Shown here: piece by piece, positions 41,640 to 49,437 of the stretch | Position numbering within the stretch: position 1 is the first letter of the stretch | Layout of the letters: the number at the start of each line of letters is the position of its first letter | Assembly: GCA_016291495.1 (NCBI GenBank) | Contig: JAEEXI010000004.1 | Coordinates: forward strand, 173,316 to 237,315 | Direction: 5' to 3' | DNA from: Prevotella sp. | GTDB lineage: Bacteria > Bacteroidota > Bacteroidia > Bacteroidales > Bacteroidaceae | Length of the DNA stretch: 64,000 nt | Made by a program: the position numbers and the translations under genes | Notes under the pieces: model-generated | Databases searched by the model: none | What the model saw: the letters and a program-made list of their open reading frames with translations, nothing else | Told to the model about the DNA's origin: nothing

Positions 41640-42544
41640 AACTTATACTTTTTGGGTGATGGCACGTAATACATTGTTATTCCCTTGCGCCCTAATTCCA
41701 GCATTTTTTGTAAACAGGGAGCTGCATAGAATACGTTGATTAGGAGATTGGAGATTTTCTCCTGTTTATGGATATTGCTGTTGAAGTGCTTAATAAGTCT
41801 GCTCTCTCTGGAGCGGCAATCAATGTCGCCAGTATAGCAGGTATATTGGCATATCTTACCATTTTCATTATAATAGCGGAAGGTTTGTTGCTTGTTGAGG
41901 AATTGTTGCCAATAGGGGTGCTCCCTATATAAGGTGGCCTCTACACAATGGTCGAAAGTCCCGATATAGAAAGCTGGCATTCCAAGATTGACGACGATGC
42001 CATTCAGTTGAGTCATCCTATAGTAAGGAGACATTTCATCCCAACAGTTCTGGCCTTTGTGGTGGTCTTTGGTTAGCCATTCTGCATGTTTGCCCCAAGC
42101 ACAGACGGAATGTTGGATGTTGATGCTGCGATATACGCCAGGATAGGTCCTGAATGTTTCTGCTAAATAGCCTGCAGCCGTCTTGTCGGTCTTTGGATTA
42201 AAGATATATTTGTCAAGATCCACGCATCGTAGTTCTGTGAAAGGCATCGCTGGCATCATAAGTGTACCCTCGGGTGTCAAATAGTTGGTGATGGCATCAA
42301 TCAGTTCTATTGCTGTCCCTTGGTAATTGTAGAATTCTTTCATTGATGCATGAATACAGAGCGTGCTTCCTGGTTTGACCCCCATTCTGGCCATTGCTTC
42401 GATAATGTCTTTACAGGTATATTTCTTTTTATAAAAAAACATCCCAATTCTTTTATGAAGATTCTTACGCATCAAAGAAATATCCTTGATTCCAGTAATC
42501 TTTTTAAAAAGAATACCTAGTTTTGTATAAAAACTGATAGCCAT
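41636..42544 (-). CDS. AAC(3)-like N-acetyltransferase in the polysaccharide operon
   Basis: 302 residues resembling the AAC(3) aminoglycoside acetyltransferase fold rather than the left-handed beta-helix or GNAT types common in such loci: TLCIHASMKEFYNYQGTAIE, GTLMMPAMPFTE, the CoA-region IQHSVCAWGKHAEWLTKDHH and SPYYRMTQLNGIVVNLGM, then HCVEATLYREHPY. Bacterial homologues occur in capsule and O-antigen clusters where they probably acetylate an amino sugar. Drug resistance is not implied. Overlaps wzz by one base (TAATG) and wzx by 4 nt. Confidence 0.85.
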   Translation of the reverse strand: MAISFYTKLGILFKKITGIKDISLMRKNLHKRIGMFFYKKKYTCKDIIEAMARMGVKPGSTLCIHASMKEFYNYQGTAIELIDAITNYLTPEGTLMMPAMPFTELRCVDLDKYIFNPKTDKTAAGYLAETFRTYPGVYRSINIQHSVCAWGKHAEWLTKDHHKGQNCWDEMSPYYRMTQLNGIVVNLGMPAFYIGTFDHCVEATLYREHPYWQQFLNKQQTFRYYNENGKICQYTCYTGDIDCRSRESRLIKHFNSNIHKQEKISNLLINVFYAAPCLQKMLELGRKGITMYYVPSPKKYKF

Positions 42545-43578
42545 TATACGAAAATCTCTGAGATGTCTTTACGTATAATCCAAATAGAAGTTCCTATAAA
42601 TGCCAACAGCGTAATGACAGCAACAAAGATCATTCGTTTAGGAGCTGCAGGCTTAGTAGGTACAGCCGCACCTTTCAATATGGTGAATGCTGGGGTACGT
42701 TCCTGAATCTTGGCTTTTGCCGATTGCATCTGGGTGTTGAAAGTGTTGTAATTGTTCAGTTTCAGTTCCATCTCACTTTCCATCTCCTCAGCCTTCAGAC
42801 GAACGCTTTGCATGGCAATGTTGACATTGCCGTCTATATAGGCACCATAACGCTGGCGGGCTCTCTCGTAGTCTTGCTTTGCCTCTGCCGTTACTTGCTT
42901 GTAATACTCATAGTCTATACGGGCTTTGTTAGTACGGTATGTAGTGATGTAAGCTTGAAGTTGTTCTCTGACAGAGTCCGCAAGTGCTTTGCATATATAA
43001 GGATCTTGGGCTTGTGTGGTAATAGTGATGACCCCAGATTTTGAATTGACATGAATGGTAATGTCGTTTCTGATTTTTTCAGCAATGTCATCTTGGGGTT
43101 TCGACAAGTTATAAGGATCTTTGCTGTTGGGTAGTTCTTTTGGCTTTTCACTTTTAAAGAAGCTGAAAATGGAATTCCACCAGGGCTTTTTCTGCCCAGT
43201 AGCTAAGTAGTCATAATAGGTACTGTTAATCGTGCCGTCTTCATTTTTTATTCTAAGAGAGAAAAGATTGGCTACAAACCCGTTGTCTTCCATCAGATTA
43301 GGGTATAGAAGTGGGGTGATAGCATCAGAAGTTTGCATTTCTCCAATATCGAAGCCAAAAGATGATGCAATGGAATTGAGAGCCCCTTTTCCGAGTGAAT
43401 TATCAATTTCTGGTGCAAGTTTAGTCTCTGAGGCATAATACCTTGGAATGCTAAAGATATAGATGCATGCAAGAATGAAAGCAACAGGTAGTGTCTTATA
43501 GAACACTTTCCTGTTCTTTCCAATCTTCTTGATGATTTTGCGAAGATCTATGATTTTTAGTGTTTTCTTTTCTTCCAT
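42544..43578 (-). CDS. Wzz-type chain length determinant protein (second copy)
   Basis: 344 residues with two membrane spans (about 25-42, TLPVAFILACIYIFSI; about 318-336, VAVITLLAFIGTSIWII) around a periplasmic coiled coil. The Pro-rich element before the last span (AAVPTKPAAPKR) is the Wzz signature. It is clearly paralogous to the protein at 15607-16689. No kinase domain. The gap to the upstream SLBB gene is 11 nt and the stop shares a base with the acetyltransferase start, so it is well embedded in the operon. Composition is more AT-rich than the first copy. Confidence 0.9.
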   Translation of the reverse strand: MEEKKTLKIIDLRKIIKKIGKNRKVFYKTLPVAFILACIYIFSIPRYYASETKLAPEIDNSLGKGALNSIASSFGFDIGEMQTSDAITPLLYPNLMEDNGFVANLFSLRIKNEDGTINSTYYDYLATGQKKPWWNSIFSFFKSEKPKELPNSKDPYNLSKPQDDIAEKIRNDITIHVNSKSGVITITTQAQDPYICKALADSVREQLQAYITTYRTNKARIDYEYYKQVTAEAKQDYERARQRYGAYIDGNVNIAMQSVRLKAEEMESEMELKLNNYNTFNTQMQSAKAKIQERTPAFTILKGAAVPTKPAAPKRMIFVAVITLLAFIGTSIWIIRKDISEIFV

Positions 43579-43589
43579 ATTCCTCTTAA

Positions 43590-46238
43590 TTACTTAAACA
43601 GGTTGGCAATGGTGGCGGCCATTGTAGCCAGGCTGGCTCCTGATGTAGCCATCGCCATCTTCTCGGCCGTCGTCATCTTGCTCTGTGCCTTGCTGGGTAC
43701 GATAATCTCACAGCCAGGTTCTATCTTTGCCTTGGCTCCAGCCCGGGCTATCATGCCGTTCATGTAGATGATGTAGGTCTGGCTCCTTCTGGAATTCTTG
43801 CTAAAGCCTCCAGCCTGGTCGATATAGTAGCGGAGCTTCTTGCCCCTTTTGTAGCCCACCGTGTTGGGGTGGAGTACGGCACCGTTGATCCTGATGGTTC
43901 CGTTATACTGTGGTACGTAGATTTTGTCACCTTCGCGCAGCAGGATGTCTTCCTCGCTACCAGGATGTGCCAGCGCCTTGTCCAGCTCGATACCAATGGG
44001 GTAGGAGTTGGGTATCTGGAATTTCTCCAGTTCACTGGCACTTTGTTTTTCTGCCAACTGGGCGATAGCCATGGCATTGCTACTTGCCAAAGCCGTCTCC
44101 ATCATGTTGTTCTGTTGCTCGCGACGGGCCATCCGATACGCTTCCTCCAGTTTATGGCGCTCTTCCTCATTGACCTGTCGTTCCAGACGAGCTCCCTTGA
44201 CGTAGGCATATTGGTTGGGACCTCCAGCCAGTTTGATAACATCGCTCAGGCGGGTCTCGCGCTTCGACAGGGAGTAGATGCCCGAGAACATGACCTCTCC
44301 CTCGACTTTGACATTCTGTTGGATGCTGTAGCCGGCACTCTGGTGTACGAAAACCTCGTCGAAGGGCTGCAGTGTAAACGTGGGCTCTCCGTCGATGAAC
44401 AATCCGTCTTTCAAGGCGAAGGAATAGGTGCGTGAGATGATGGAGTCAACGCGTTCGCTGGCAGGATTGGTAATGCGGCGTGCTACCTCTACCTTGCTGG
44501 TCGATGCCGAGTTTTTCAGTCCGCCAGCCTGTAGGATGAGGTCTTCAATTGTGGTATTCTCAGAGAACGTGTAGGTTCCAGGGTATTGTACCTCTCCTAG
44601 GATGGTCAGCGTCTCTTTCTCCTGGATGTCTGTCCGAGTGGGAATGAAGAGCACGTCTTCGTTCTGCAGGGTGACGTCAGGAGCCGTTTCGTTCATGATG
44701 CTCTCGATGTCCACAGCGATGGTGGTCAGTTTACGGTCAGGTTTCATGCGGTGGATGATGGCATGCTTGGCAAAGGCAAATTCCGTGACGCCGGATGCTG
44801 CCTGTATCAGGGTACGTACGCTGTTTGTCTGTTCCCCAATCTGGTACATGCCTGGACGGAACACGGCTCCCTTGACCTCTACCATATTCTCATAACGGGG
44901 GATGATGGAGTCAACGGCCACAGAGTCGTTGTCGTACAGGCGGAAGGAATTGGCATCGAATTCTTCCACGTTGAATACGGCGTATTTGCCAGCTGCCTTT
45001 CGATAGACACGGGTGTATTTGGTAAAGGCATCGCCCGTAAAGCCGCCGGAATAGCGGAGTAGGGTAGCGAGCGACTCGTTCGCCTTCATCTCATACCACA
45101 TCGGGCGTTTCACCTTTCCGTCGATATTCACCAGGTTGTCGTAGGTGCCTACCTGCACGATGTCATTGTCAGCCAAACGGACATTGCCCGTCAGTTTACC
45201 ATTGAGCATATAGTCATAGACATCGACGACGCTTAGCAGTCTGCCGCCGCGGAACACCTTGATATTGCGGAGCGTTCCCAGCTCGTTGATACCACCGGCC
45301 ATGTGGAGGGCGTGGAATACGGAGGCAAAGGCAGACAGCGTATAGCTTCCTGGTTTCTTGACCTCGCCGAGGATGTTGATGGTGATTGTGCGGGTCTGTC
45401 CCAGCGTCATCTGGATGTTGGAATCCTGATAGAACGAACCCAGTCGGCTTCTGAGCCGCTGCTTGGCCTGTGCTACCGTTAGTCCGCTCAGCTCGATGAC
45501 GCCGCCGTTCTCTACAGTGATGGTGCCGTCGGGCGAGATAGTCGTGCTGATATTCTCACGGGAGGCTCCCCAAATGTCGATATTGACGACATCGCCAGGT
45601 CCCAGCACATAGCTCTGTGGTGTGGCGATATTCATCTCTGGCTCGAAAGTCAGGTCGCTGCGATTGAAGATGTCGCGTCCGAAGACCTTCTTCTTGTTTT
45701 TATTCTGGTATCTGTCCAGTTCGGCCTGCAGCCTTTTCACCAGCTTGGCAGTGTCCTGCGGTATCCAGTCGTCCAATTCGGCCTCCATCTCCAGGTAGTC
45801 TGGGTCTTCCTTGTCATAGGTATGCCCGTCGTTATACCTGCTGATGCGTCCCTGGGAATACTGGCGAGCATATTCCTCCTGTTCGGTGAATTCGTCGTAG
45901 TCCAGTTCCGACTTCTTGGCCAGCTCCTTGCCCCGCTCCATGCGCGACACTCCGTTGTTGACACGCATGCGGTCCTTGTTAATGCTGCCCGTCGTCATAT
46001 CCGCCTCTTGGCCGTTTCCTTGCAGGCTGCCGTATTTCCTTCGGATCTTGCGGATCTGGGCGGCGGAAACACCACGTTGCATGAGGTTAGTGACTATTCT
46101 TGACTGGGGAGTACCCTTTTGTCGTTCTTGCATGACGTAGTCGAGAACCTGTTGATCGGTCATGCCTGATTGGCCCCAGATGCTCACGGAGCACAGGAGA
46201 AACGTAAAGGTAACAAGGATAAATCTGTAATTTCTCAT
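43590..46238 (-). CDS. SLBB-domain polysaccharide export outer-membrane protein (second copy)
   Basis: 882 residues, paralogous to the protein at 13135-15600. Signal peptide about 1-22 (ILVTFTFLLCSVSIWGQ). The same N-terminal segment follows (MTDQQVLDYVMQERQKGTPQ; AAQIRKIRRKYGS), then an inserted acidic/Tyr-rich region (about 95-170), the Poly_export motif YVLGPGDVVNIDIWGASREN (about 207-226) and several SLBB repeats, ending with a hydrophobic segment. First gene of the long minus-strand polysaccharide operon, with promoter at 46273-46280. GC content is higher than in the following genes, marking the conserved left edge of the cassette. Confidence 0.9.
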   Translation of the reverse strand: MRNYRFILVTFTFLLCSVSIWGQSGMTDQQVLDYVMQERQKGTPQSRIVTNLMQRGVSAAQIRKIRRKYGSLQGNGQEADMTTGSINKDRMRVNNGVSRMERGKELAKKSELDYDEFTEQEEYARQYSQGRISRYNDGHTYDKEDPDYLEMEAELDDWIPQDTAKLVKRLQAELDRYQNKNKKKVFGRDIFNRSDLTFEPEMNIATPQSYVLGPGDVVNIDIWGASRENISTTISPDGTITVENGGVIELSGLTVAQAKQRLRSRLGSFYQDSNIQMTLGQTRTITINILGEVKKPGSYTLSAFASVFHALHMAGGINELGTLRNIKVFRGGRLLSVVDVYDYMLNGKLTGNVRLADNDIVQVGTYDNLVNIDGKVKRPMWYEMKANESLATLLRYSGGFTGDAFTKYTRVYRKAAGKYAVFNVEEFDANSFRLYDNDSVAVDSIIPRYENMVEVKGAVFRPGMYQIGEQTNSVRTLIQAASGVTEFAFAKHAIIHRMKPDRKLTTIAVDIESIMNETAPDVTLQNEDVLFIPTRTDIQEKETLTILGEVQYPGTYTFSENTTIEDLILQAGGLKNSASTSKVEVARRITNPASERVDSIISRTYSFALKDGLFIDGEPTFTLQPFDEVFVHQSAGYSIQQNVKVEGEVMFSGIYSLSKRETRLSDVIKLAGGPNQYAYVKGARLERQVNEEERHKLEEAYRMARREQQNNMMETALASSNAMAIAQLAEKQSASELEKFQIPNSYPIGIELDKALAHPGSEEDILLREGDKIYVPQYNGTIRINGAVLHPNTVGYKRGKKLRYYIDQAGGFSKNSRRSQTYIIYMNGMIARAGAKAKIEPGCEIIVPSKAQSKMTTAEKMAMATSGASLATMAATIANLFK

Positions 46239-46272
46239 ATATTATAATAACAAGAAAATCAAAAAATTATTG

Positions 46273-46280
46273 CAAAGGTA
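46273..46280 (-). promoter_or_regulatory. Promoter -7 box of the large polysaccharide operon
   Basis: Plus-strand CAAAGGTA reads TACCTTTG on the minus strand, 34 nt before the SLBB ATG. An inverted repeat lies about 30 nt upstream of it. Confidence 0.8.
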
Positions 46281-46309
46281 ATGGTTTTTCCCGAAAAAAC
46301 ACCACCTTT

Positions 46310-46325
46310 GACGTATAATTACGTC
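46310..46325. promoter_or_regulatory. Candidate operator between the polysaccharide and tmRNA promoters
   Basis: Perfect inverted repeat GACGTA-TAAT-TACGTC, about 30 bp upstream of the polysaccharide promoter core. It could bind a dimeric regulator; which one is unknown. Confidence 0.35.
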
Positions 46326-46336
46326 GAAGATACTCT

Positions 46337-46436
46337 CGTTCGACAAAAAAAGAATAGAATTCTTTGTTTTGTTCTCGCTTATTGGATAAATTTCTCACGT
46401 TCGACAAAAGAAATTAATTACTTTTGTTCTCTCTTA
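46337..46436. repeat. Imperfect tandem duplication upstream of tmRNA
   Basis: CGTTCGACAAAA occurs at 46337-46348 and 46398-46409, and each copy is followed by a related TTTTGTTCTC-CTTA block (46367 and 46422). Together they form two diverged units about 61 nt apart just before the tmRNA promoter. Confidence 0.6.
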
Positions 46437-46449
46437 ATCGAAATTTTCG

Positions 46450-46457
46450 TATCTTTG
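46450..46457 (+). promoter_or_regulatory. Promoter -7 box of tmRNA
   Basis: TATCTTTG, 22 nt before the mature 5' end of ssrA at 46480. Confidence 0.8.
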
Positions 46458-46479
46458 CACCCACTTTTGTACATTTCTT

Positions 46480-46878
46480 GGGGTTGACTGGATTTGACAG
46501 CAGGCCGAGATGGTACGTAAGCATGCGGAGTGACGGCTGTGGACTCCCTAATCACGTCGGTCGGAAAATTAATTGGCGAAACACGTTACGCTCTCGCTGC
46601 TTAATCGAAGTATAGTAGATTACGAGCTTAATTCTCTTACAAGGTGAGAGAACGAGACATCGCTCTTCTGGATGTTGTTCCGAATCAGGAAGGTATAGCG
46701 GTGCAGGAAAATCGGAAATAGTCGCACGGAAGCCTCGGCTGGGCGATGAAGTTTTAGAGGATAAGGGTGCAGTTGGTGGTCCAGGTTTTGCTGCATCACG
46801 AAAATGAAGGCTGGAATAAGCATGTAGAAAACGTATGGTTTCCCTGTTTGGACGAGGGTTCGACTCCCTCCAGCTCCA
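46480..46878 (+). ncRNA. ssrA: tmRNA
   Basis: Rescue RNA that frees stalled ribosomes and tags incomplete proteins. The 5' end GGGGTTG (46480-46486) pairs with CAGCTCC (46871-46877) as tRNA-like acceptor stem, with discriminator A at 46878; the T arm GAGGGTTCGACTCCCTC is complete. CCA is not encoded. The tag frame runs 46575-46604 and encodes GETRYALAA followed by TAA. The long pseudoknot region (about 46620-46830) separates tag and tRNA-like domain. Length 399 nt is normal for the Bacteroidota. Confidence 0.95.
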
Positions 46879-46890
46879 CAAGTAGGAAAA

Positions 46891-46922
46891 AAGAAGGCCT
46901 CCGATGATGCGGGGGCCTTCTT
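46891..46922. terminator. Terminator between tmRNA and the convergent lipoprotein gene
   Basis: AAGAAGGCCTCC-GATGATGC-GGGGGCCTTCTT followed by a T-rich tract; the A-rich left flank makes it potentially bidirectional. The convergent gene ends at 46928. Confidence 0.85.
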
Positions 46923-46927
46923 GATTT

Positions 46928-48412
46928 TTATTTCTGGATTTCCGTCCAGTAGGGATAGGTTTTGTATTCGTTGAGGGGAAGTTTGTCGAGATAGTCGGCA
47001 GCCTCCCATTTCGTAAGGGTCTTGCCGTTGAGCTTGCTGTCAGTGATTTCTCCGTCCAGCTCCTGCATAGTGAAGCGTTCCACGATCTGGCTGCCCTTGA
47101 TGGCATAGAGTTTCGTGGTGGTGAAGTTTCCGTTCTCACTGGTAATCTTGACATATCCCTTGCCGTTGCCCTGATAGAAGGCGATGCCGGACTTAGCGTC
47201 CTCGACGGCAACCAGCTGAGGCTTCCTGTCCTTAAAGGTGAAGACGGCACCCTGCATGTCGTCAGCGGTATGCATCCATATCTCCTCGACGTTGTCTTCG
47301 TCGAGATAGAGGAACTGGTACTTGGCGAGCGTGCCTTTCGAACTGCCAGCAAAGAGTTTCTGAAGCTGGGCGATGTCTTTCTTCCAGAGCGGTGTCTGCT
47401 CGTCAATCAAACGGTGGTAGCACTCATACTGCGTCTGGGTGAGCTGTCCGTCACGGACGCGGAAGATGCCGACCGTAGAGCTCTCAGGGGCTCCATGCTC
47501 ATAGCAGAGCTCCAGTCCGTCAGGACCCTCGAAGGCTGCACAGATGCTGGTGGGGCAGTATTCGCCGCCGTCGTCGGCATTCCACGTGCAGTAGCCTCCC
47601 TCCGTCTCGTAGTAGCCTAACTCCTCGAAGGCATAGACCTTGTCGCCGTCAGCGACGATTTCGAGTGCCAGTGCCTTCTTATAGTCGCGGTCCTTGTCCT
47701 TGGGCGCGTTCTTATACTCTCCGTTGAACTGGATAAAGCCCTGTGTATAACGTCCGTCAATCGTCGAGCAGATCATGGAGCGGCCAGCCTTCATGCCGTA
47801 TTTCTCCTCCATCTGTTTGATGACGGTCTTGGGCATGGGTTTCACGCTTTTCGGAATCTCTATCTTCAGTACCTTGCGCGTCTTCAGGTAGTCCTGATGG
47901 GCGATGATGTAGAACTCTCCGTATTCGTAGTCACGCTTGGGAGCGTCCTTCGGATTGACGAGGGCGTATCTCAGACCTGGGGAGGGAATAGAGGGACGAC
48001 TGTGCAATTCACCGCCATACATCACCTCGCCGTCGGGGTTCTTGAGTAGTTCACCGATATACTTGATGTCCACCCACTTGTTGTCGTCCACGAGCATCTT
48101 CGTATAGCCTGCGGCATTGCGGCGGCCCATTTCCTGCAGCGACCAGCTGGCATACATGCCGTCGAAATACTCGGCATTGTCCTTGTCTTTCTTCGGCTCC
48201 TCCACCCCCGTCCAATAGACGGTCTGCATGCAGGAGGGGTTCATGTAATAGAGGAACATGGGCAGGGGCGTGGTGTCCTGCTGCTCCACAGTGGCGGCAG
48301 AGTCGCTGACGGCAGTGGAGTCGGCATCTGTCTCACCAGTTGCCTGTCCTTTGTTCTTACAACTGATCATGACAACTATCGCGCAGAGGGCGAATAATAC
48401 AATTTTCTTCAT
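46928..48412 (-). CDS. Large lipoprotein of unknown function, last gene of the kinase/hydrolase operon
   Basis: 494 residues with a lipoprotein signal ending in MISC (Cys18), then a Thr/Asp/Ser-rich tether (about 20-50). The body (about 52-494) contains no domain I recognise; it has Trp/Tyr-rich segments such as MFLYYMNPSCMQTVYWTGVE, LGYYETEGGYCTWNADDGGE, YQFLYLDEDNVEEIWMHTAD and ENGNFTTTKLYAIKG that suggest beta structure, and five or six cysteines. It starts 53 nt after the zeta-like lipoprotein gene and is transcribed with it. A role with the two kinase-domain proteins is inferred only from position. Confidence 0.8.
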   Translation of the reverse strand: MKKIVLFALCAIVVMISCKNKGQATGETDADSTAVSDSAATVEQQDTTPLPMFLYYMNPSCMQTVYWTGVEEPKKDKDNAEYFDGMYASWSLQEMGRRNAAGYTKMLVDDNKWVDIKYIGELLKNPDGEVMYGGELHSRPSIPSPGLRYALVNPKDAPKRDYEYGEFYIIAHQDYLKTRKVLKIEIPKSVKPMPKTVIKQMEEKYGMKAGRSMICSTIDGRYTQGFIQFNGEYKNAPKDKDRDYKKALALEIVADGDKVYAFEELGYYETEGGYCTWNADDGGEYCPTSICAAFEGPDGLELCYEHGAPESSTVGIFRVRDGQLTQTQYECYHRLIDEQTPLWKKDIAQLQKLFAGSSKGTLAKYQFLYLDEDNVEEIWMHTADDMQGAVFTFKDRKPQLVAVEDAKSGIAFYQGNGKGYVKITSENGNFTTTKLYAIKGSQIVERFTMQELDGEITDSKLNGKTLTKWEAADYLDKLPLNEYKTYPYWTEIQK

Positions 48413-48465
48413 AACGTTATAGGCTTTCGGTTCCTAATTGCGGGGATTGCTCCCACAGTTCTTCA

Positions 48466-49425
48466 TTAATCTTGTCCTGCCATCGCACGTATTCTGCTAT
48501 CAATCTCCTGGGCCAGTCTGCGATTGGAATCTGACAGTCCCTTAATTGAAAGTATGTCTCCCTTGATATAGGCAAGCTGATGTTTCGTAAGGTCTCCTTT
48601 GTCAATTTCATCGCGAAGCACATTGAAAAGATAGGTGATGTCGTCCTGCGTGACGTTGAAGTCCCATTTGCACGCCTCGTCGATGGTGACAGGCTTGGCA
48701 TTCACGTTGTCGCTCTTGTCGAAACAGAAGAACTCCACCTCGGGGAAGTTCTGCTTCAGCAGTTCCATCTTATGGAGGTTGTTGCCGAACGACTCAATCA
48801 TATAGGGGATATGGATGAAACGCTTGTTCTTCTTTCCCCTTTCCACAGAGTTTTTGAAACAGTTGCGGATGGTGTTATAGACGGCAATGAGCCTTACCTC
48901 CTTCATGCCATAGCGCTCTGCCTTCTTGATGGCAGTGGCCAGCTTCTTATAGGAGTTGAAGGCGGCGTCATAGACCAGTCCTGTTTCTGTGAAGTCCATT
49001 TCTTTGGCGGCGGTACTCTTGCCACTGGCGGAGGGACCTGTGAAGATGACGAACTGGGTCTTCCCTTCATCGACGGCACGCTGCAGCATCACGCTATAGA
49101 GGGAGTCCACCAGGTATCTCTCAGCATCGCGATAATAGACGGTGTTGGAACCGCCGTCGTAGCCGATGGGCGTGAACAGCAGTCGCATCTCATCGGGGTC
49201 GATCTTGTTGCCAGCCGTCGCCATGTACTTGGCGATGAGCTCGGTAGTGTGAGCCTTCGCCCAGGCAGTAGCCTCCTCGTTGATGAGGATGCGTTGCGGC
49301 GACTCGATAGACGCTGTCTTGGGCGTGGCGGGCTGTTGTTGTGTCTTACAACCCGTAAAAACGGCAAAAGTGGTTGTCACCAAAGCGATGACAGCCACTT
49401 TTGATAATTGATATCTGATATTCAT
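48466..49425 (-). CDS. Exported lipoprotein with a zeta-toxin-like P-loop kinase domain
   Basis: 319 residues. Residues 1-26 form a lipoprotein signal with lipobox FTGC (Cys26). A helical module (about 50-118: ATAWAKAHTTELIAKYMATA, GNKIDPDEMRLLFTPIGYDG) precedes a P-loop FTGPSASGKSTAAKEM (GPSASGKS about 130-137). Further on, GLVYDAAFNSYKKLATAIKK, VRLIAVYNTIRNCFKNSVER with RGKKNKRF fit the zeta-toxin/PezT kinase plan, where the last arginines would bind phosphates. The same module occurs at the C-terminus of the neighbouring fusion protein. Cytoplasmic zeta toxins phosphorylate UDP-GlcNAc; here the signal peptide predicts export, where ATP is scarce, so the activity is uncertain. No epsilon-like antitoxin gene is adjacent. 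Confidence 0.75.
   Translation of the reverse strand: MNIRYQLSKVAVIALVTTTFAVFTGCKTQQQPATPKTASIESPQRILINEEATAWAKAHTTELIAKYMATAGNKIDPDEMRLLFTPIGYDGGSNTVYYRDAERYLVDSLYSVMLQRAVDEGKTQFVIFTGPSASGKSTAAKEMDFTETGLVYDAAFNSYKKLATAIKKAERYGMKEVRLIAVYNTIRNCFKNSVERGKKNKRFIHIPYMIESFGNNLHKMELLKQNFPEVEFFCFDKSDNVNAKPVTIDEACKWDFNVTQDDITYLFNVLRDEIDKGDLTKHQLAYIKGDILSIKGLSDSNRRLAQEIDSRIRAMAGQD
49400..49420. repeat. 7-nt-period microrepeat at the start of the zeta-like lipoprotein gene
   Basis: On the coding (minus) strand TATCAGA, TATCAAT, TATCAAA in exact 7-nt register encode residues 3-9 (IRYQLSK) just before the signal peptide core. Confidence 0.7.
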
Positions 49426-49437
49426 ATACTGCAGATA

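Noticed and set aside
41636..42544. Aminoglycoside resistance gene
   Set aside because: The family resemblance is to AAC(3), but overlaps with wzz and wzx place it in polysaccharide synthesis.
46552..47406. Open frame across tmRNA and the lipoprotein 3' end
   Set aside because: It runs antisense through the tmRNA and in another frame of the lipoprotein gene; composition is Arg/Ser/Thr-rich shadow sequence.
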